The notes: generated by a model from the sequence alone, not told the origin. 64,000 nt of DNA from Burkholderia territorii (GCF_902833055.1 NZ_CADFEJ010000022.1:19207-83206); one strand, 5' to 3'; positions 8,961 through 18,357 are shown, numbered from the stretch's first letter. A program made the numbers and translations.

Positions 8961-9704
8961 TTATCGCGTGACGGGAACCGGCGCAGCGGGGTGACCGGCA
9001 GGCAATGTCACTCGGTACGCTTCCCGTCCGCCAAAATCGTTGACGATCTCGTAGCGCAACTCGGGGACGGTGTCGCTAGCGGGCAATTTGGCCGTCATGG
9101 TTGCCGTCTCGCCGGGCGCAATCATCTTCGCGTCGATGATGGGGATGTCCTTCCCGCCCGTGTGCCACTTCGCATCGACGACGGTGACGTGGTACAGGCC
9201 GGGATTCTCCAAACTGAGGACCGCATTGCCGCGTTCGCGATCGAGTCGCCATTGCAGACGCGCGGGGGCACTTTGCGGATCGTCCTTCAATCCGGCTGGT
9301 CGGAAAAACACTTTCACTCGCTGCCGCACTGCCAGTTGAAGGATGTTGTCGCCAGCGGCGGACTGCGGAATTTCCTGAACGTTTAGCCAGAACGCAGTTT
9401 CCCGGTCGGCGGGCACGCCAACCCCTTCGTACAGCACGCGAAGTAACTGCTGATGTTTCGCCGACACTTTGACGAGCGGCGGTGTTACTGCGAACGGCAA
9501 CGTCTTGCCGTTGGCCTCGTCCAACGGATCGAGCCAGGATTGAATCAGTGCATCCGCACCGTCATTGTTGACGACGATGGATGCCTCTTTGTTCTTGCCA
9601 TCGAATACGACGCGCGTGGCGCCTAATGAAATTGCGGCATGTGCCGCAGACGTGATCAGCGCACACGCAAGCGCCACGCCCACGGCGAGGTATCGTGTTT
9701 TCAT
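8961..9704 (-). CDS. Periplasmic pilus-assembly chaperone (FimC/PapD family)
   Basis: 247 residues with a signal peptide (hydrophobic VGVALACALITSAAHA) followed by a two-domain immunoglobulin-like PapD fold. The F1-strand region reads RETAFWLNVQEIP, the family signature, and a conserved Arg early in the mature protein (ATRVVFDGKNKEASI) is placed to anchor the subunit carboxylate. It donates a strand to pilin subunits in the periplasm and delivers them to the usher. It is the second gene of the operon, following the major pilin after a 77-bp gap that holds a strong hairpin. Confidence 0.95.
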   Translation of the reverse strand: MKTRYLAVGVALACALITSAAHAAISLGATRVVFDGKNKEASIVVNNDGADALIQSWLDPLDEANGKTLPFAVTPPLVKVSAKHQQLLRVLYEGVGVPADRETAFWLNVQEIPQSAAGDNILQLAVRQRVKVFFRPAGLKDDPQSAPARLQWRLDRERGNAVLSLENPGLYHVTVVDAKWHTGGKDIPIIDAKMIAPGETATMTAKLPASDTVPELRYEIVNDFGGREAYRVTLPAGHPAAPVPVTR

Positions 9705-9723
9705 AGCGGGAGTTCTGCGGAAG

Positions 9724-9750
9724 GTGCGGCAGGGTGTACCCCTGCCGCAC
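9724..9750 (-). terminator. Intergenic hairpin behind the major pilin gene
   Basis: GTGCGGCAGGG (9724-9734) and its exact complement (9740-9750) form an 11-bp GC-rich stem with a 5-nt loop between the pilin gene and the chaperone gene. No U-tract follows on the minus strand. It is best read as an attenuating or mRNA-stabilising hairpin that lets the major pilin be made in excess over chaperone and usher, as known for other pilus operons. Confidence 0.65.
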
Positions 9751-9781
9751 GTTTGAGACGGCTAGTGCCGCCTGATGGGGA

Positions 9782-10354
9782 TTACTCGTAGCTGAGCGTG
9801 AACGGCAGGCTCGCGTTCGCGACACCGGCCGTGACCTTCGACGGATCGTCGGCAACGTATGCAGCGGCAAAGCGCACGTTGACTGCGCCGCCTTCCTTCA
9901 GCTCCGTCTGTGCCAGCAGGTCGCCGTTGCTCAGATCGAACGCCTTTGCGCCTGCACCCGTGCCTTCATATACGGCAATACCGACGTTCTGTGCAAAACC
10001 GGCGGCGTTTGCGCCGTTGTTGACACGGATCGACAGTTTATCCGCACTCAGCTCGGACGGTTGGCCCGCGAACTTCATGCTGACCTTCGCGCCCTGCTTA
10101 CAGACGACGTCGATGTTGGCGGAACCCGATCCGCTTGCCAGAAACTTCGGTGCCGATACGGTACCGATATCGGTGGCAGAGATCTTGCCCATATCCACGT
10201 TGATCGTGCCTGCGTCACCCTTGATGGAGCTGACCTTACAGGTGTCGTTGACGATCGAGCCCTGGAAGTTGATCGTACCGTCGACCGAATCTGCCATCGC
10301 AACGGACGAGAACGCTGCGAGCGCAGCACCAGCGAGAATCATCTTTGCTTTCAT
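9782..10354 (-). CDS. Type 1 fimbrial major subunit (FimA-like pilin)
   Basis: 190 residues. A signal peptide ends SSVAMA, then comes a pilin with the two conserved cysteines of the family (NDTCKVSS and DVVCKQGA) and the C-terminal penultimate tyrosine motif (FTLSYE). It opens with the typical GTINFQGSIV donor-strand region. First gene of the fimbrial operon, followed by a hairpin and then chaperone, usher and adhesin. Its upstream region carries a TAGGA-type palindrome with a GATAAT -10 hexamer at the correct distance, so expression is probably under the nearby NarL-type response regulator. Confidence 0.95.
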   Translation of the reverse strand: MKAKMILAGAALAAFSSVAMADSVDGTINFQGSIVNDTCKVSSIKGDAGTINVDMGKISATDIGTVSAPKFLASGSGSANIDVVCKQGAKVSMKFAGQPSELSADKLSIRVNNGANAAGFAQNVGIAVYEGTGAGAKAFDLSNGDLLAQTELKEGGAVNVRFAAAYVADDPSKVTAGVANASLPFTLSYE

Positions 10355-10466
10355 TCGATTTCACTAGATATAGAGGGCGATTATTACAATCGCTCCCTCG
10401 CGTTGATATTCAAGGACTCGCGTTTCCCGCGGTTCCTTAACCTTCCCTTCATTGAAGAGAGTGTCA

Positions 10467-10509
10467 ATTATCCGAATTGTGACTGCGCGTATCGATAGGA
10501 AACTGCCTA
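10467..10509 (-). promoter_or_regulatory. Promoter of the fimbrial operon with TAGGA-type palindrome
   Basis: The palindrome TAGGA-aact-GCCTA occupies 10496-10509. Reading toward the pilin gene it is followed by 23 bp and then GATAAT (10472-10467), five of six matches to the -10 consensus. The start of transcription would be near 10460, about 105 bp before the pilin ATG. The same site-to--10 spacing recurs before the TpsA, kelch and autotransporter genes. Confidence 0.6.
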
Positions 10510-10641
10510 AATTTTCCGCATATCTCGTGCTCGGCATAAAGTCCAGGGTGCTGTAGATGTTTTTGATGTGTCATGCTCGTTGAAAATAACACTCGTATTG
10601 CGCGAAAAATGAAAAAATGAAGTCAATTTCACTTTTCAATT

Positions 10642-10683
10642 TAGGAAAAATCTTATATCAATAACTCGCGCAATTAGCAAAAT
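10642..10683 (+). promoter_or_regulatory. Promoter of the TpsA gene with TAGGA-N4-TCTTA site
   Basis: TAGGA-aaaa-TCTTA at 10642-10655, inside an extended match TTTAGGA...TCTTATAT shared with the kelch and autotransporter promoters. A weak -10 (CAAAAT, 10678-10683) follows after 22 bp. Predicted transcription start near 10690, giving a leader of about 55 nt to the TTG start at 10744. The whole 10355-10743 stretch is AT-rich and holds the divergent fimbrial and TpsA promoters and no gene. Confidence 0.6.
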
Positions 10684-10743
10684 GCAAACGCCTGCATCAG
10701 TTCCGATAGCAAGGCAGCATTTCTCATTACGAGGAGATCAACA

Positions 10744-13515
10744 TTGAATAAACAGCCTGCATCACGCGGCTTCCCGCTTCGCCCCATCGTGCTGGCAACG
10801 TCGCTGCTGGCCGCGCAACAGGCGTTCGCTGTCGGTGACCATGTGATCGTCGACGGCAGCGGCTCGGTCGTCACCAACGGCGCCATCACCACCGTCAACC
10901 AGAAGACCGACAAGATGGTGGTCTACTGGGGCGACATGAACGTTGCGGCGCACGAGACGCTGAACTTCGTACAACCGGGCAAGACCGCCGCCGTGCTGAA
11001 CCGGGTCATCGGGGCCGACCCGACGCAGATTCTCGGCGCGCTGAACGCATCGGGCCGCGTGTTCATCGTGAACCCCAACGGCATCCTGATCGGCAGCCAG
11101 GCGAAGGTCAACGTCGGCAGCCTGGTCGCTTCTTCGCTGAACGTGTCGGATAACGACTTCCTCGCAGGCCGCCTCAACTTCTCCGGCGATACGCACGCCA
11201 AGGTCGTCAACGAAGGGCGGATCGACGCCAAGGAATCGGTCGCGCTGATCGGCCCGCGCGTCGAGAACAGCGGCACCATTCGCAGCCGGAGCGGCAGCGT
11301 CGCGCTCGCAGCGGCCGACGGCGTGTCGCTGTCGTTCGCCGGCAACGGGCTGCAGGTGAAGCTCACGCACGGCAGCCTGCAGGCGCTGGTGGAAAACGGC
11401 GGGATGATCGTCAGCGACAACGGCGACGTGATGCTCACCGCGTGGGCGCGTGACGCCCTCACGCGCGCCGTCGTGAACCAGACGGGCAAGATCGAGGCCG
11501 GCGGCATGGGGCAACTGCGCGGCATCCGCATTGCGAGCGAAGGCAGCGGCACGGTGACGGCTGGCGGTGAAATGCGCATAAGCGGCGCCGCTCGCAACGG
11601 CCCCGAGCGTTCGATCCAGGTGTCGGCGCAAGGCATCCGGATCGCGGATGGCGCACGTTTCGACACGGCGGGCGACCAGGATTTGATCGAGCTGCGTACG
11701 CGCGCGCAAGCGGGAGCGGCCGGACACGTCTCGTTCGGCGAAGCGAGCCTCAAGTCCGGCTCCATCCATATCATCGCGGACAACGTGCTGACCGCCGCGG
11801 CAAACGCCGGGCTGCCGACCTTCGCGGCCGGCGCGGTCATGCTGAGGTCCCACGACCCGAACACCGGCTACGTGCTGAACCGCACGGCCGGCGCCGACGC
11901 CATGTCGACGCTGGTGGGCGGCACGGGCTCCGTCAGCAGCGGCTTCCTCAAGGCGGCAGGCGAGCAAAATCTGTGGGTCCTGTCGTATGGAGACGTTTCC
12001 GCGCGCGGCGCGGTCAACGCGAATGCATTGTCGATAGCAGGCAACGCCAACGTCGACCTGAGCGGTGGTTTCGATGGCAAGCAGCTCGGCGTTTGGGGCA
12101 AGTCGATCAAGCTCGCAGGCACGACACGAGCCGATTCCGTGGCGCTGTCCGGCCAGAGCGTCATGTTTGACGGCGCTGTCCACGCGTCGCAGCTTAAAGC
12201 TCACGCGTCCGCGGGGGCGCGCACTACCGATCGCGCAACGTTGCACGCCGATCAGGTCAGCCTCTCTGGCGGCCAGATCGACTTTTCTCGCGGCGCGCAC
12301 ACGTTGAAGCGCGTCGACCTCAGTGCGAAATCCGCAAGTCTGTCGCTGGCGGGCGACACGACGATCGGATACGCGAAATCGCGTGGCGACCTGACCGTGC
12401 ACAGTCAAGGCAAGCTCATGGCAAACATGCTCGACGCACACGGCAACATGGATATCACGGCGCGGGGCGATGCGACCATCGAACACGCAAAATCGCGCGG
12501 CGACCTGACAGTGCACAGTCAAGGCAAGTTCGTCGCAAACGCGCTCGACGCACGCGGTGACGTCGAAGTCGTGGCACGGGGCGATGCATCGTTCGGCGAT
12601 GTGAAGGGCAATCGCATTACGCTCGCGTCGACGGACGGCCATGCTGCGTACGAGCGCGTCGACGCGGCGTCACATGCATCGATCGAAGGTGCGCGCGGCA
12701 TCGACGCCGGGCAGACCTATGCATCGTCGCTGACGCTCGCGAGCGACGGCGATGTGCGATTCGGCAACGACCTGCTCATGCGTGGCCCCATCGACATCAG
12801 CGGTCGAAACGTCACGGCCGCCCGCGTTCGCGACGACGATACGCGAGACCTGTCGGCGCGCGCGCGCATCGTCAGCTCCAAGGACGTGCGTGTCGCCGCG
12901 ACGGGCAACGCCGAGCTCGGTAACGTCAGCGGAAATTCCGTCGCCCTCGCCGCCGATGGCCAACTCGATGCCGTTTCGGTCGCCGCGAAGTACGATGCAA
13001 CGCTCGATGGCAAGGGCGGCGTCAACGTGCGCGACGTGGAGGCAACGTTCGGCGATCTGACGCTCACAAGCGACGGTCGTATCCGCTTCTCGGGGCCGCT
13101 CAATGCGACCGGCATGGTGAGCCTGCGCGGCGGCGAAATCGTCGCGGATCGGGATTCCACGCCATACGATCCGGTGATCCTCGGCTGGGCAGGTGTAGCG
13201 GTCCACGGCGTACACAGTGTCGATCTCTTTGCCGTGCATTCCGGCGGTGGAGACGTTCGCGTCACGAGCGACGGTGACATTCGCTTCACGGCGGACTTGT
13301 GGGCGCACGGTGGCACGAATACCGTCCACGGCAAGAGCGTCACGGCCGTCAGCAAGTGGAATGACCGGCATCGTCCTGGCCTTTACGCCACGGGTGACGT
13401 CTCGGTCTCGGCAGACACCGCACCGACTCTCGGCGCGGTCTACAGCCGCACCGGGGCTGTCCGGGTCACGTATCCGGCGCAGTCCGCGTGGCGCCGCGCG
13501 GCCGGCGACGCGTAA
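10744..13515 (+). CDS. TpsA-type filamentous exoprotein / hemagglutinin (two-partner secretion)
   Basis: 923 residues from a TTG start preceded by ACGAGGAG. A signal peptide (hydrophobic VLATSLLAAQQAFA) leads into the conserved TPS domain that directs secretion, with the hallmark NPNGI motif (FIVNPNGILIG, about 118-128) and NLN-like turns. The rest is a repetitive beta-helix of G- and D-rich strands. Two almost identical units containing AKSRGDLTVHSQGK lie 38 residues apart. The protein is short for the family and lacks a recognisable C-terminal toxin, so a role as adhesin is more likely than contact-dependent inhibition. The partner transporter TpsB is encoded downstream at 13703. Confidence 0.92.
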   Translation: MNKQPASRGFPLRPIVLATSLLAAQQAFAVGDHVIVDGSGSVVTNGAITTVNQKTDKMVVYWGDMNVAAHETLNFVQPGKTAAVLNRVIGADPTQILGALNASGRVFIVNPNGILIGSQAKVNVGSLVASSLNVSDNDFLAGRLNFSGDTHAKVVNEGRIDAKESVALIGPRVENSGTIRSRSGSVALAAADGVSLSFAGNGLQVKLTHGSLQALVENGGMIVSDNGDVMLTAWARDALTRAVVNQTGKIEAGGMGQLRGIRIASEGSGTVTAGGEMRISGAARNGPERSIQVSAQGIRIADGARFDTAGDQDLIELRTRAQAGAAGHVSFGEASLKSGSIHIIADNVLTAAANAGLPTFAAGAVMLRSHDPNTGYVLNRTAGADAMSTLVGGTGSVSSGFLKAAGEQNLWVLSYGDVSARGAVNANALSIAGNANVDLSGGFDGKQLGVWGKSIKLAGTTRADSVALSGQSVMFDGAVHASQLKAHASAGARTTDRATLHADQVSLSGGQIDFSRGAHTLKRVDLSAKSASLSLAGDTTIGYAKSRGDLTVHSQGKLMANMLDAHGNMDITARGDATIEHAKSRGDLTVHSQGKFVANALDARGDVEVVARGDASFGDVKGNRITLASTDGHAAYERVDAASHASIEGARGIDAGQTYASSLTLASDGDVRFGNDLLMRGPIDISGRNVTAARVRDDDTRDLSARARIVSSKDVRVAATGNAELGNVSGNSVALAADGQLDAVSVAAKYDATLDGKGGVNVRDVEATFGDLTLTSDGRIRFSGPLNATGMVSLRGGEIVADRDSTPYDPVILGWAGVAVHGVHSVDLFAVHSGGGDVRVTSDGDIRFTADLWAHGGTNTVHGKSVTAVSKWNDRHRPGLYATGDVSVSADTAPTLGAVYSRTGAVRVTYPAQSAWRRAAGDA
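12373..12528 (+). repeat. Internal tandem repeat in the TpsA gene
   Basis: Two copies of a near-identical 42-bp stretch begin at 12373 and 12487, 114 bp (38 codons) apart. They encode AKSRGDLTVHSQGK with only a few synonymous changes. This marks a recent duplication within the beta-helix. Confidence 0.8.
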
Positions 13516-13602
13516 GCTCGGCATCGTGCGCGCCTGACGGGTTGCGCTTGAATGCCGCAGCTTACGGTGCGGCAATGCGCAGGCGCGATCCGTTCTGTTT
13601 GA

Positions 13603-13634
13603 GCGCCCGGCGGAAGCCGGGCGCTTCTCTTGTT
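13603..13634 (+). terminator. Hairpin between the TpsA and TpsB genes
   Basis: GCGCCCGGC (13603-13611), loop GGAA, then GCCGGGCGC (13616-13624), followed by a pyrimidine tract TTCTCTTGTT. This has the form of a factor-independent terminator. It would reduce read-through so that the exoprotein is made in excess of its transporter. Confidence 0.65.
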
Positions 13635-13702
13635 CCAACACTGCATGCCATGGCGTGTCGATTACGATCGACTTCGACGCGCCGCGGTTCTCCCTGCTTC
13701 TC

Positions 13703-15424
13703 ATGTTCGCCCCTAGCTTTCGCGCAGTCACGCTCGGCGCGTTGTCGTGCGCCGTCCTCCAGCCATTCGTCGCCCACGCCGGTCCGTTGCCTGCCCAGGC
13801 GGGCGATGCGCAGAGCCCGTTGCCCTCCACCGGCTCGATTCTGCGCAACCATCCACTTCCCTCACTGCAGGACGAGCCGCACCGCGCCGATGTGCCGCTT
13901 ATCGAGCGCCGGCCTCCCGAGGACACGCCGGACACGAAAGGCACGATTCGGCTGCACGTCTCCCGCATCGTCGTGGACGATGTCCCGGAACGCGTGCGAG
14001 AGGCGGTGGACGCCGTGGTCGCGCCCTACCGCGAGCGCACGATGACATTCGCGCAACTGCGCGACGTCGCGATCGACGTCACGCGCGTGTTGCTCGATCA
14101 CGGCGAATCAATTTCGTATGCATACCTGCCCGAGCAGGATATCGTCGATGACGTCGTCCATATCGCCGTCATGCAAGGCAAGCTCGAATCAGCAACACTG
14201 AGGAAGAACCGCTCGTTGTTGCGCGATTCGGTCATCGAGCGCTATCTCGGCGCAGGCCTTGATCGCGATGGCGACGTGCGACGGATGCAGGATCAGTTCG
14301 GCCGCCTCGGGGATTTGCCGGGCGTCGGGACGATTACGCCGGAGCTGTCGCCTGGGCGACTGCCCGGCGGCACGGCCATGTCGATCGACGTCGACGCTGG
14401 CGAGCGGCTGACCGGCGCCTTCGTCGCAGACAATTCCGGTCAGCGCACCACCGGCCGCAACCGGATCGGCGCGCAACTCGGCATCAATAGCCCGTTGGGC
14501 TTGGGCGATCGTCTTCAGGGCATTGCGTTTTTCTCGCCAGACTTCCTGCAGCGCGGTCACGACAGCGACGGCGGCAACACGATAGTCGGACGTCTTTCTT
14601 ACGACGCTCCCGTCGGTTCGCGCGGCATGCGGTTGGGCGCGGCGCTCACCCGCGTCGACTATACCGTCGGAGGGGAGCAGTATCGCGACAGCGGCACCGG
14701 CGGTCATGCAACGCTGTTCAGCGTGTACGGCACATTCCCGCTGTTGCGAACGTCGCGCAATACGCTTGATGTCGAAACCACAGCCGAATTCAAGCGGCTG
14801 TCCGACCGGACGCTCGACGTCGACAATCCGCGCAGCGCACGTGCGGTGACGGTTCAACTATCTGGTTCGCGATACGGCGCGTGGTCAGGAAACCACAACA
14901 TCGTCTCTTATCGCGTAGGCGTCACCGGTGGCAGCGTGACGAACGAAGATGACTGGAATGGCGCTGGCACACGTGGCCGCTACGTCAAGACGACCCAGCA
15001 ATTCGACTTTCATCAGCGGCTGTCGGCGCGCACGCGCGTTCATCTTTCGCTCAATGCACAACAGACGACCCGCAATCTCGACGGCTCGGAAAAAATGTCG
15101 CTCGGCGGCCCGTATGCGGTGCGCGCTTACGACAACGACATGTTCAGCGCCGATTCAGGCTACATCGTGTCGGCCGCGGTGCATGCGGGCGTGCCCGCGG
15201 TTCCCGGGCTCGGCGTCAGCATCTTTTACGATCATGCGCACGCTACCGTCCAAAAATTCTCGCGGCGCAAGCTGGCGTTGACGCTCGCCGGCGTGGGTGC
15301 CGGGATCGAATATGCATTCGGCAAGCATGCGACCGTCAGCCTCTCTTATGCAATGCGGACGACCGGGGGCCCCGGCAATCCGCCGAAAGCCATGACGTGG
15401 GTCAGCAGTGTAATTCGACTCTAG
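13703..15424 (+). CDS. TpsB outer-membrane transporter (ShlB/FhaC/HecB family)
   Basis: 573 residues from the ATG at 13703, which gives a clean signal peptide (VTLGALSCAVLQPFVAHA). An in-frame GTG at 13655 is the alternative. After a linker come POTRA domains (IVVDDVPERVREAVDAVVAPY; DQFGRLGDLPGVGTITPEL) and a C-terminal beta-barrel with the family motif around VRAYDNDMFSADSGY and final strand WVSSVIRL. It recognises the TPS domain of the exoprotein encoded just upstream and passes it through the outer membrane. A terminator-like hairpin separates the two genes. Confidence 0.93.
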   Translation: MFAPSFRAVTLGALSCAVLQPFVAHAGPLPAQAGDAQSPLPSTGSILRNHPLPSLQDEPHRADVPLIERRPPEDTPDTKGTIRLHVSRIVVDDVPERVREAVDAVVAPYRERTMTFAQLRDVAIDVTRVLLDHGESISYAYLPEQDIVDDVVHIAVMQGKLESATLRKNRSLLRDSVIERYLGAGLDRDGDVRRMQDQFGRLGDLPGVGTITPELSPGRLPGGTAMSIDVDAGERLTGAFVADNSGQRTTGRNRIGAQLGINSPLGLGDRLQGIAFFSPDFLQRGHDSDGGNTIVGRLSYDAPVGSRGMRLGAALTRVDYTVGGEQYRDSGTGGHATLFSVYGTFPLLRTSRNTLDVETTAEFKRLSDRTLDVDNPRSARAVTVQLSGSRYGAWSGNHNIVSYRVGVTGGSVTNEDDWNGAGTRGRYVKTTQQFDFHQRLSARTRVHLSLNAQQTTRNLDGSEKMSLGGPYAVRAYDNDMFSADSGYIVSAAVHAGVPAVPGLGVSIFYDHAHATVQKFSRRKLALTLAGVGAGIEYAFGKHATVSLSYAMRTTGGPGNPPKAMTWVSSVIRL

Positions 15425-15972
15425 GAAGCGGGGTCTTCAACGCTGTAGTGGGCGCCACAAGGTGATTCTGAAGATCACTCATGATCCGATCAATTATGGA
15501 ATGCTTGATTTATTTCGACATATGGTTCGTATCTCATGCGGCGATTGCCGAAATCGACGAATCCATAGATTTCTTCGGCTTTTGACACCATCAATGGTAT
15601 CGTCAGACAACAGTTTTTAGGACGATTCTTATATTTCATATTCCCGGCTCAATTTATTATCCAGTCCTTCGGATATTCAATTTCGGGGCCGAGAATGAAC
15701 AAGGTATATCGGGTCGTGCGGAACGTCGGAACGGACATGTGGTTCGCTACGGACGATCATGCTGGATGCCTGTCTTCCGCACAAACCTGATACCCGCCAG
15801 CCCGGCGCAATCCTGTACCCGGTACTCGAGCCGGCATGGTGTGGCCGGCTGCCGAACTCGCCAAATCAACGTGCCGCGTAGAGAGGGTTCACGTTGCAGT
15901 TTTCGGTTTGCCCGCAATATTGCGTCGCCCGTCCAGGGCCGTAGCGGGAGAAAACGTCTCAGAGGAAATTAC
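15425..15972. other. AT-rich intergenic region / long leader before the kelch gene
   Basis: 548 bp without a supported gene. The first 240 bp are clearly AT-rich and hold the TAGGA site and -10 described separately. The following 300 bp would be transcribed as a leader. An open frame runs through the leader from 15739 but its translation is rich in Arg, Ser and Pro with no protein-like character. Confidence 0.6.
15616..15660 (+). promoter_or_regulatory. Promoter of the kelch lipoprotein gene with TAGGA-cgat-TCTTA site
   Basis: The 20-mer tttaggacgattcttatatt (15616-15635) contains the palindrome TAGGA-cgat-TCTTA (15618-15631). The hexamer TATTAT (15655-15660), five of six matches to a -10, lies 23 bp beyond it. 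The same 20-mer occurs in inverse orientation before the trimeric autotransporter gene. The predicted start near 15667 leaves a leader of about 305 nt before the ATG at 15973. Confidence 0.7.
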
Positions 15973-17373
15973 ATGTTGTGTAGATTCGTCGGCTCGCGAT
16001 CCATCGCACCGGATCGCAAGCGCTCGTGGGGCGCACTTGTCGCCATTTGGTTGCTCTGTGCCATGCTGAGCGGATGCGGCGGCGGAGTCAACGGCACGAG
16101 TGTCGTTCCGGCCGCACTCATCTACAGCCACGACTCGGTGGTGTACCCGGTGGGCCAGTCGATCGAACCCAACTCACCGCGCGGCGGCGGTGCGATCACA
16201 GAGTACAGCGTGAAGCCGGCGTTGCCGCCTGGCCTGAATCTCGATCCGGCCACGGGCGTGATCTTCGGCACACCCACCTCGGCGACGGACACGGCGTCCT
16301 ATACCGTCACCGGCACCCACAGCACAGGAACGGTCTCGACCATCGTGAACATAACGGTCGTGTCAGCGGGTAAATTCACGCCCACCGGTAACATGGCCAC
16401 CGCTCGGGCCGAGTACTCCGCGACGCTTTTACCCAACGGCAAGGTGCTGGTCGTGGGGGGCGCTGACGGTCTCGATGGCAAGTCTTCAGCCGAGCTCTAC
16501 GATCCCATCACCGGCGAGTGGTTGATCACCGGCAGCCTGGCTACGCCGCGTCACACCCACACCGCGACGCTCTTGCCCAACGGCAAGGTACTGGTCACCG
16601 GCGGCGCCGACAAGTTCGACGGCAAGTCCTCGGCGGAGCTATATGACCCGATTACCGGCACGTGGTCCGCCACCGGCAGCATGGCCGTGCCGCGTTACTA
16701 CCACAGCGCGACGCTGTTGCCCAATGGCAAGGTGTTGGTCGCCGGGGGCTTCAGCATGATCACCAGCCTCTCGGCTTCCGCGGAGCTGTACGATCCGAGC
16801 ACCGGCATGTGGTCGGCCGCCGGCAACATGACCTCGGCGCGCGGCAACCACACCGCGACGCTGCTTGCCGACGGCAAGGTACTGGTCGCAGGGGGCAGCC
16901 TCGTCGATCGGAATTCAGCGGAACTGTACGACCCGAATACCGGAATATGGTCTGCCACTGGCCGCATGGGCGCCGCACGGCTGGCTCACACGGCGGCCGT
17001 GCTGCCGGGCGGCAAGGTACTGGTCACGGGCGGACGCAACCAACAAGGTGCGGCTGAGTCTTCTGCCGAGCTGTATGACCCGGGCACCGGCATGTGGTCG
17101 GCCACAGGCAGCATGGCCGAATCGCGCTACGACCACTCCGTGACGCTGCTTCCCTCCGGAAAGGTGCTGGTCGCGGGCGGTGTCGACGGCACCGCCAACG
17201 GTCGTTCCTCCGCGGAACTGTACGACCCGGGCACCGGCACATGGTCGGCCACCGGCGGGATGGCTTCGCCACGTTACAACCACACCGCGACACTGCTGCA
17301 CGATGGCAAGGTCCTGGTCGCGGCAGGCGGCAACGGAAACAACCTGTCTTCAGCGGAGCTATACGAGCTGTAA
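15973..17373 (+). CDS. Kelch-repeat lipoprotein with Ig-like domain
   Basis: The ATG at 15973 follows AGAGGA and begins a 466-residue protein with a charged N-terminus, a hydrophobic segment and a lipobox (AMLSGC), so it is probably a lipoprotein anchored in a membrane. A putative Ig/He_PIG domain (LPPGLNLDPATGVIFGTPTSA) comes first, then seven kelch repeats of about 50 residues, each with a HTATLLPNGKVLVxGG strand pair followed by SAELYDPxTGxWSATG. The repeats should form one beta-propeller. Similar proteins bind partners or carbohydrate, but the ligand is unknown. It shares its promoter motif with the other adhesin genes of this window, which suggests it is part of the same surface programme. 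Confidence 0.85.
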   Translation: MLCRFVGSRSIAPDRKRSWGALVAIWLLCAMLSGCGGGVNGTSVVPAALIYSHDSVVYPVGQSIEPNSPRGGGAITEYSVKPALPPGLNLDPATGVIFGTPTSATDTASYTVTGTHSTGTVSTIVNITVVSAGKFTPTGNMATARAEYSATLLPNGKVLVVGGADGLDGKSSAELYDPITGEWLITGSLATPRHTHTATLLPNGKVLVTGGADKFDGKSSAELYDPITGTWSATGSMAVPRYYHSATLLPNGKVLVAGGFSMITSLSASAELYDPSTGMWSAAGNMTSARGNHTATLLADGKVLVAGGSLVDRNSAELYDPNTGIWSATGRMGAARLAHTAAVLPGGKVLVTGGRNQQGAAESSAELYDPGTGMWSATGSMAESRYDHSVTLLPSGKVLVAGGVDGTANGRSSAELYDPGTGTWSATGGMASPRYNHTATLLHDGKVLVAAGGNGNNLSSAELYEL

Positions 17374-17466
17374 CCGCGAATGGGGCATCGCCCGCACAAA
17401 CCTGCGGGCGAATCAACCAAGCAAACCGCGACCGGGACATGCCCACCCATCACGTAAAGCGCCAGG

Positions 17467-18357
17467 CTACCCAACGGCACAGGCGCTTTCGAACCACGCA
17501 ACCTGCGCCTGGCAAAACTCGAGATACGCGCGAACCAGCGCCGACGGATGCCGATGCGACGGGTACAGCAGGTTGACCTGCTGTTCGGGCAGCGGATGTC
17601 CGGGAAGCAACGCCGTCAACCTCCCCTGCCGAATCGGCTCCGCAGCGAGAAATGGCGGCAGCTCCGTGACCACCTCGCCGGATATCGCACAGCTGCGCAA
17701 GTGCGAATAGTCATTGGTGGACAAAACGGCGGCCGGTTCAAACGTCTGATCGCCCAAACGCCACCCCCGGTCGAAATTCGCCCCGGTGCTCCAGACCGCG
17801 CACGGAAACCGGTGCAGGTCGTCCGGCGCCGTCGGCGTGCCCAATGTGTCGAGCAAGCCCGGACTGGCGACCAGCACGTGCCGGTAGGACAGCAACCGGC
17901 GCGCCACCATCGCTTCGTGCGAGATCGTGCCGATCCGCAGCGCGACATCGATGCCGTCTTCGATCAGATCGACTCGACGCTCGGTCGAATACACATGCAG
18001 TTCGATATCCGGATACCGCTTCCGGAATGCCGACAACAGATCCCACCACGCCTCGAATGCAGGCGGTAACGACAAGCGCAACCGCCCTTTCAGCCGAGCT
18101 TGATCGCTGACCACGGCCTGTTCGCCCTCGGCGAGCATTTCGACGCCGCGGCTCGCGTGCTCGTAAAGCCGCGTTCCCGCCTCGGTCAGCTTGGTGCCGC
18201 GCGCGGTGCGCTCCAGCAACTGCACCCGCAACTGCTTCTCGAGCGCGCGAATCCGGCGGCTCACCGTCGGCAACGGCATCTCCAGCCGCGCCGCGGCACC
18301 GGAAAGGCTGCCCGTCTGCACGACGCCCACGAATATCCGCACATCGTTGAGATCCAC
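17467..18357 (-). CDS. LysR-type transcriptional regulator
   Basis: 296 residues. The N-terminal winged helix-turn-helix (DVRIFVGVVQTGSLSGAAARLEMPLPTVSRRIRALEKQL) is typical of the CrgA/AaeR-like LysR subgroup. The C-terminal effector domain has the usual two-lobe length. It is divergent from the MDR oxidoreductase at 18595 with a 237-bp gap, the common layout for a LysR regulator and its target. The effector is unknown. Confidence 0.93.
   Translation of the reverse strand: MDLNDVRIFVGVVQTGSLSGAAARLEMPLPTVSRRIRALEKQLRVQLLERTARGTKLTEAGTRLYEHASRGVEMLAEGEQAVVSDQARLKGRLRLSLPPAFEAWWDLLSAFRKRYPDIELHVYSTERRVDLIEDGIDVALRIGTISHEAMVARRLLSYRHVLVASPGLLDTLGTPTAPDDLHRFPCAVWSTGANFDRGWRLGDQTFEPAAVLSTNDYSHLRSCAISGEVVTELPPFLAAEPIRQGRLTALLPGHPLPEQQVNLLYPSHRHPSALVRAYLEFCQAQVAWFESACAVG

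Noticed and set aside
15739..15972. Upstream extension of the kelch frame (78 extra residues)
   Set aside because: The translation is Arg/Ser/Pro-rich, and the ATG at 15973 has both a ribosome-binding site and a clear lipoprotein signal.
17389..17410. Hairpin after the kelch gene as a terminator
   Set aside because: The 8-bp stem is present but followed by AATCAACC, not a U-tract, on either strand.
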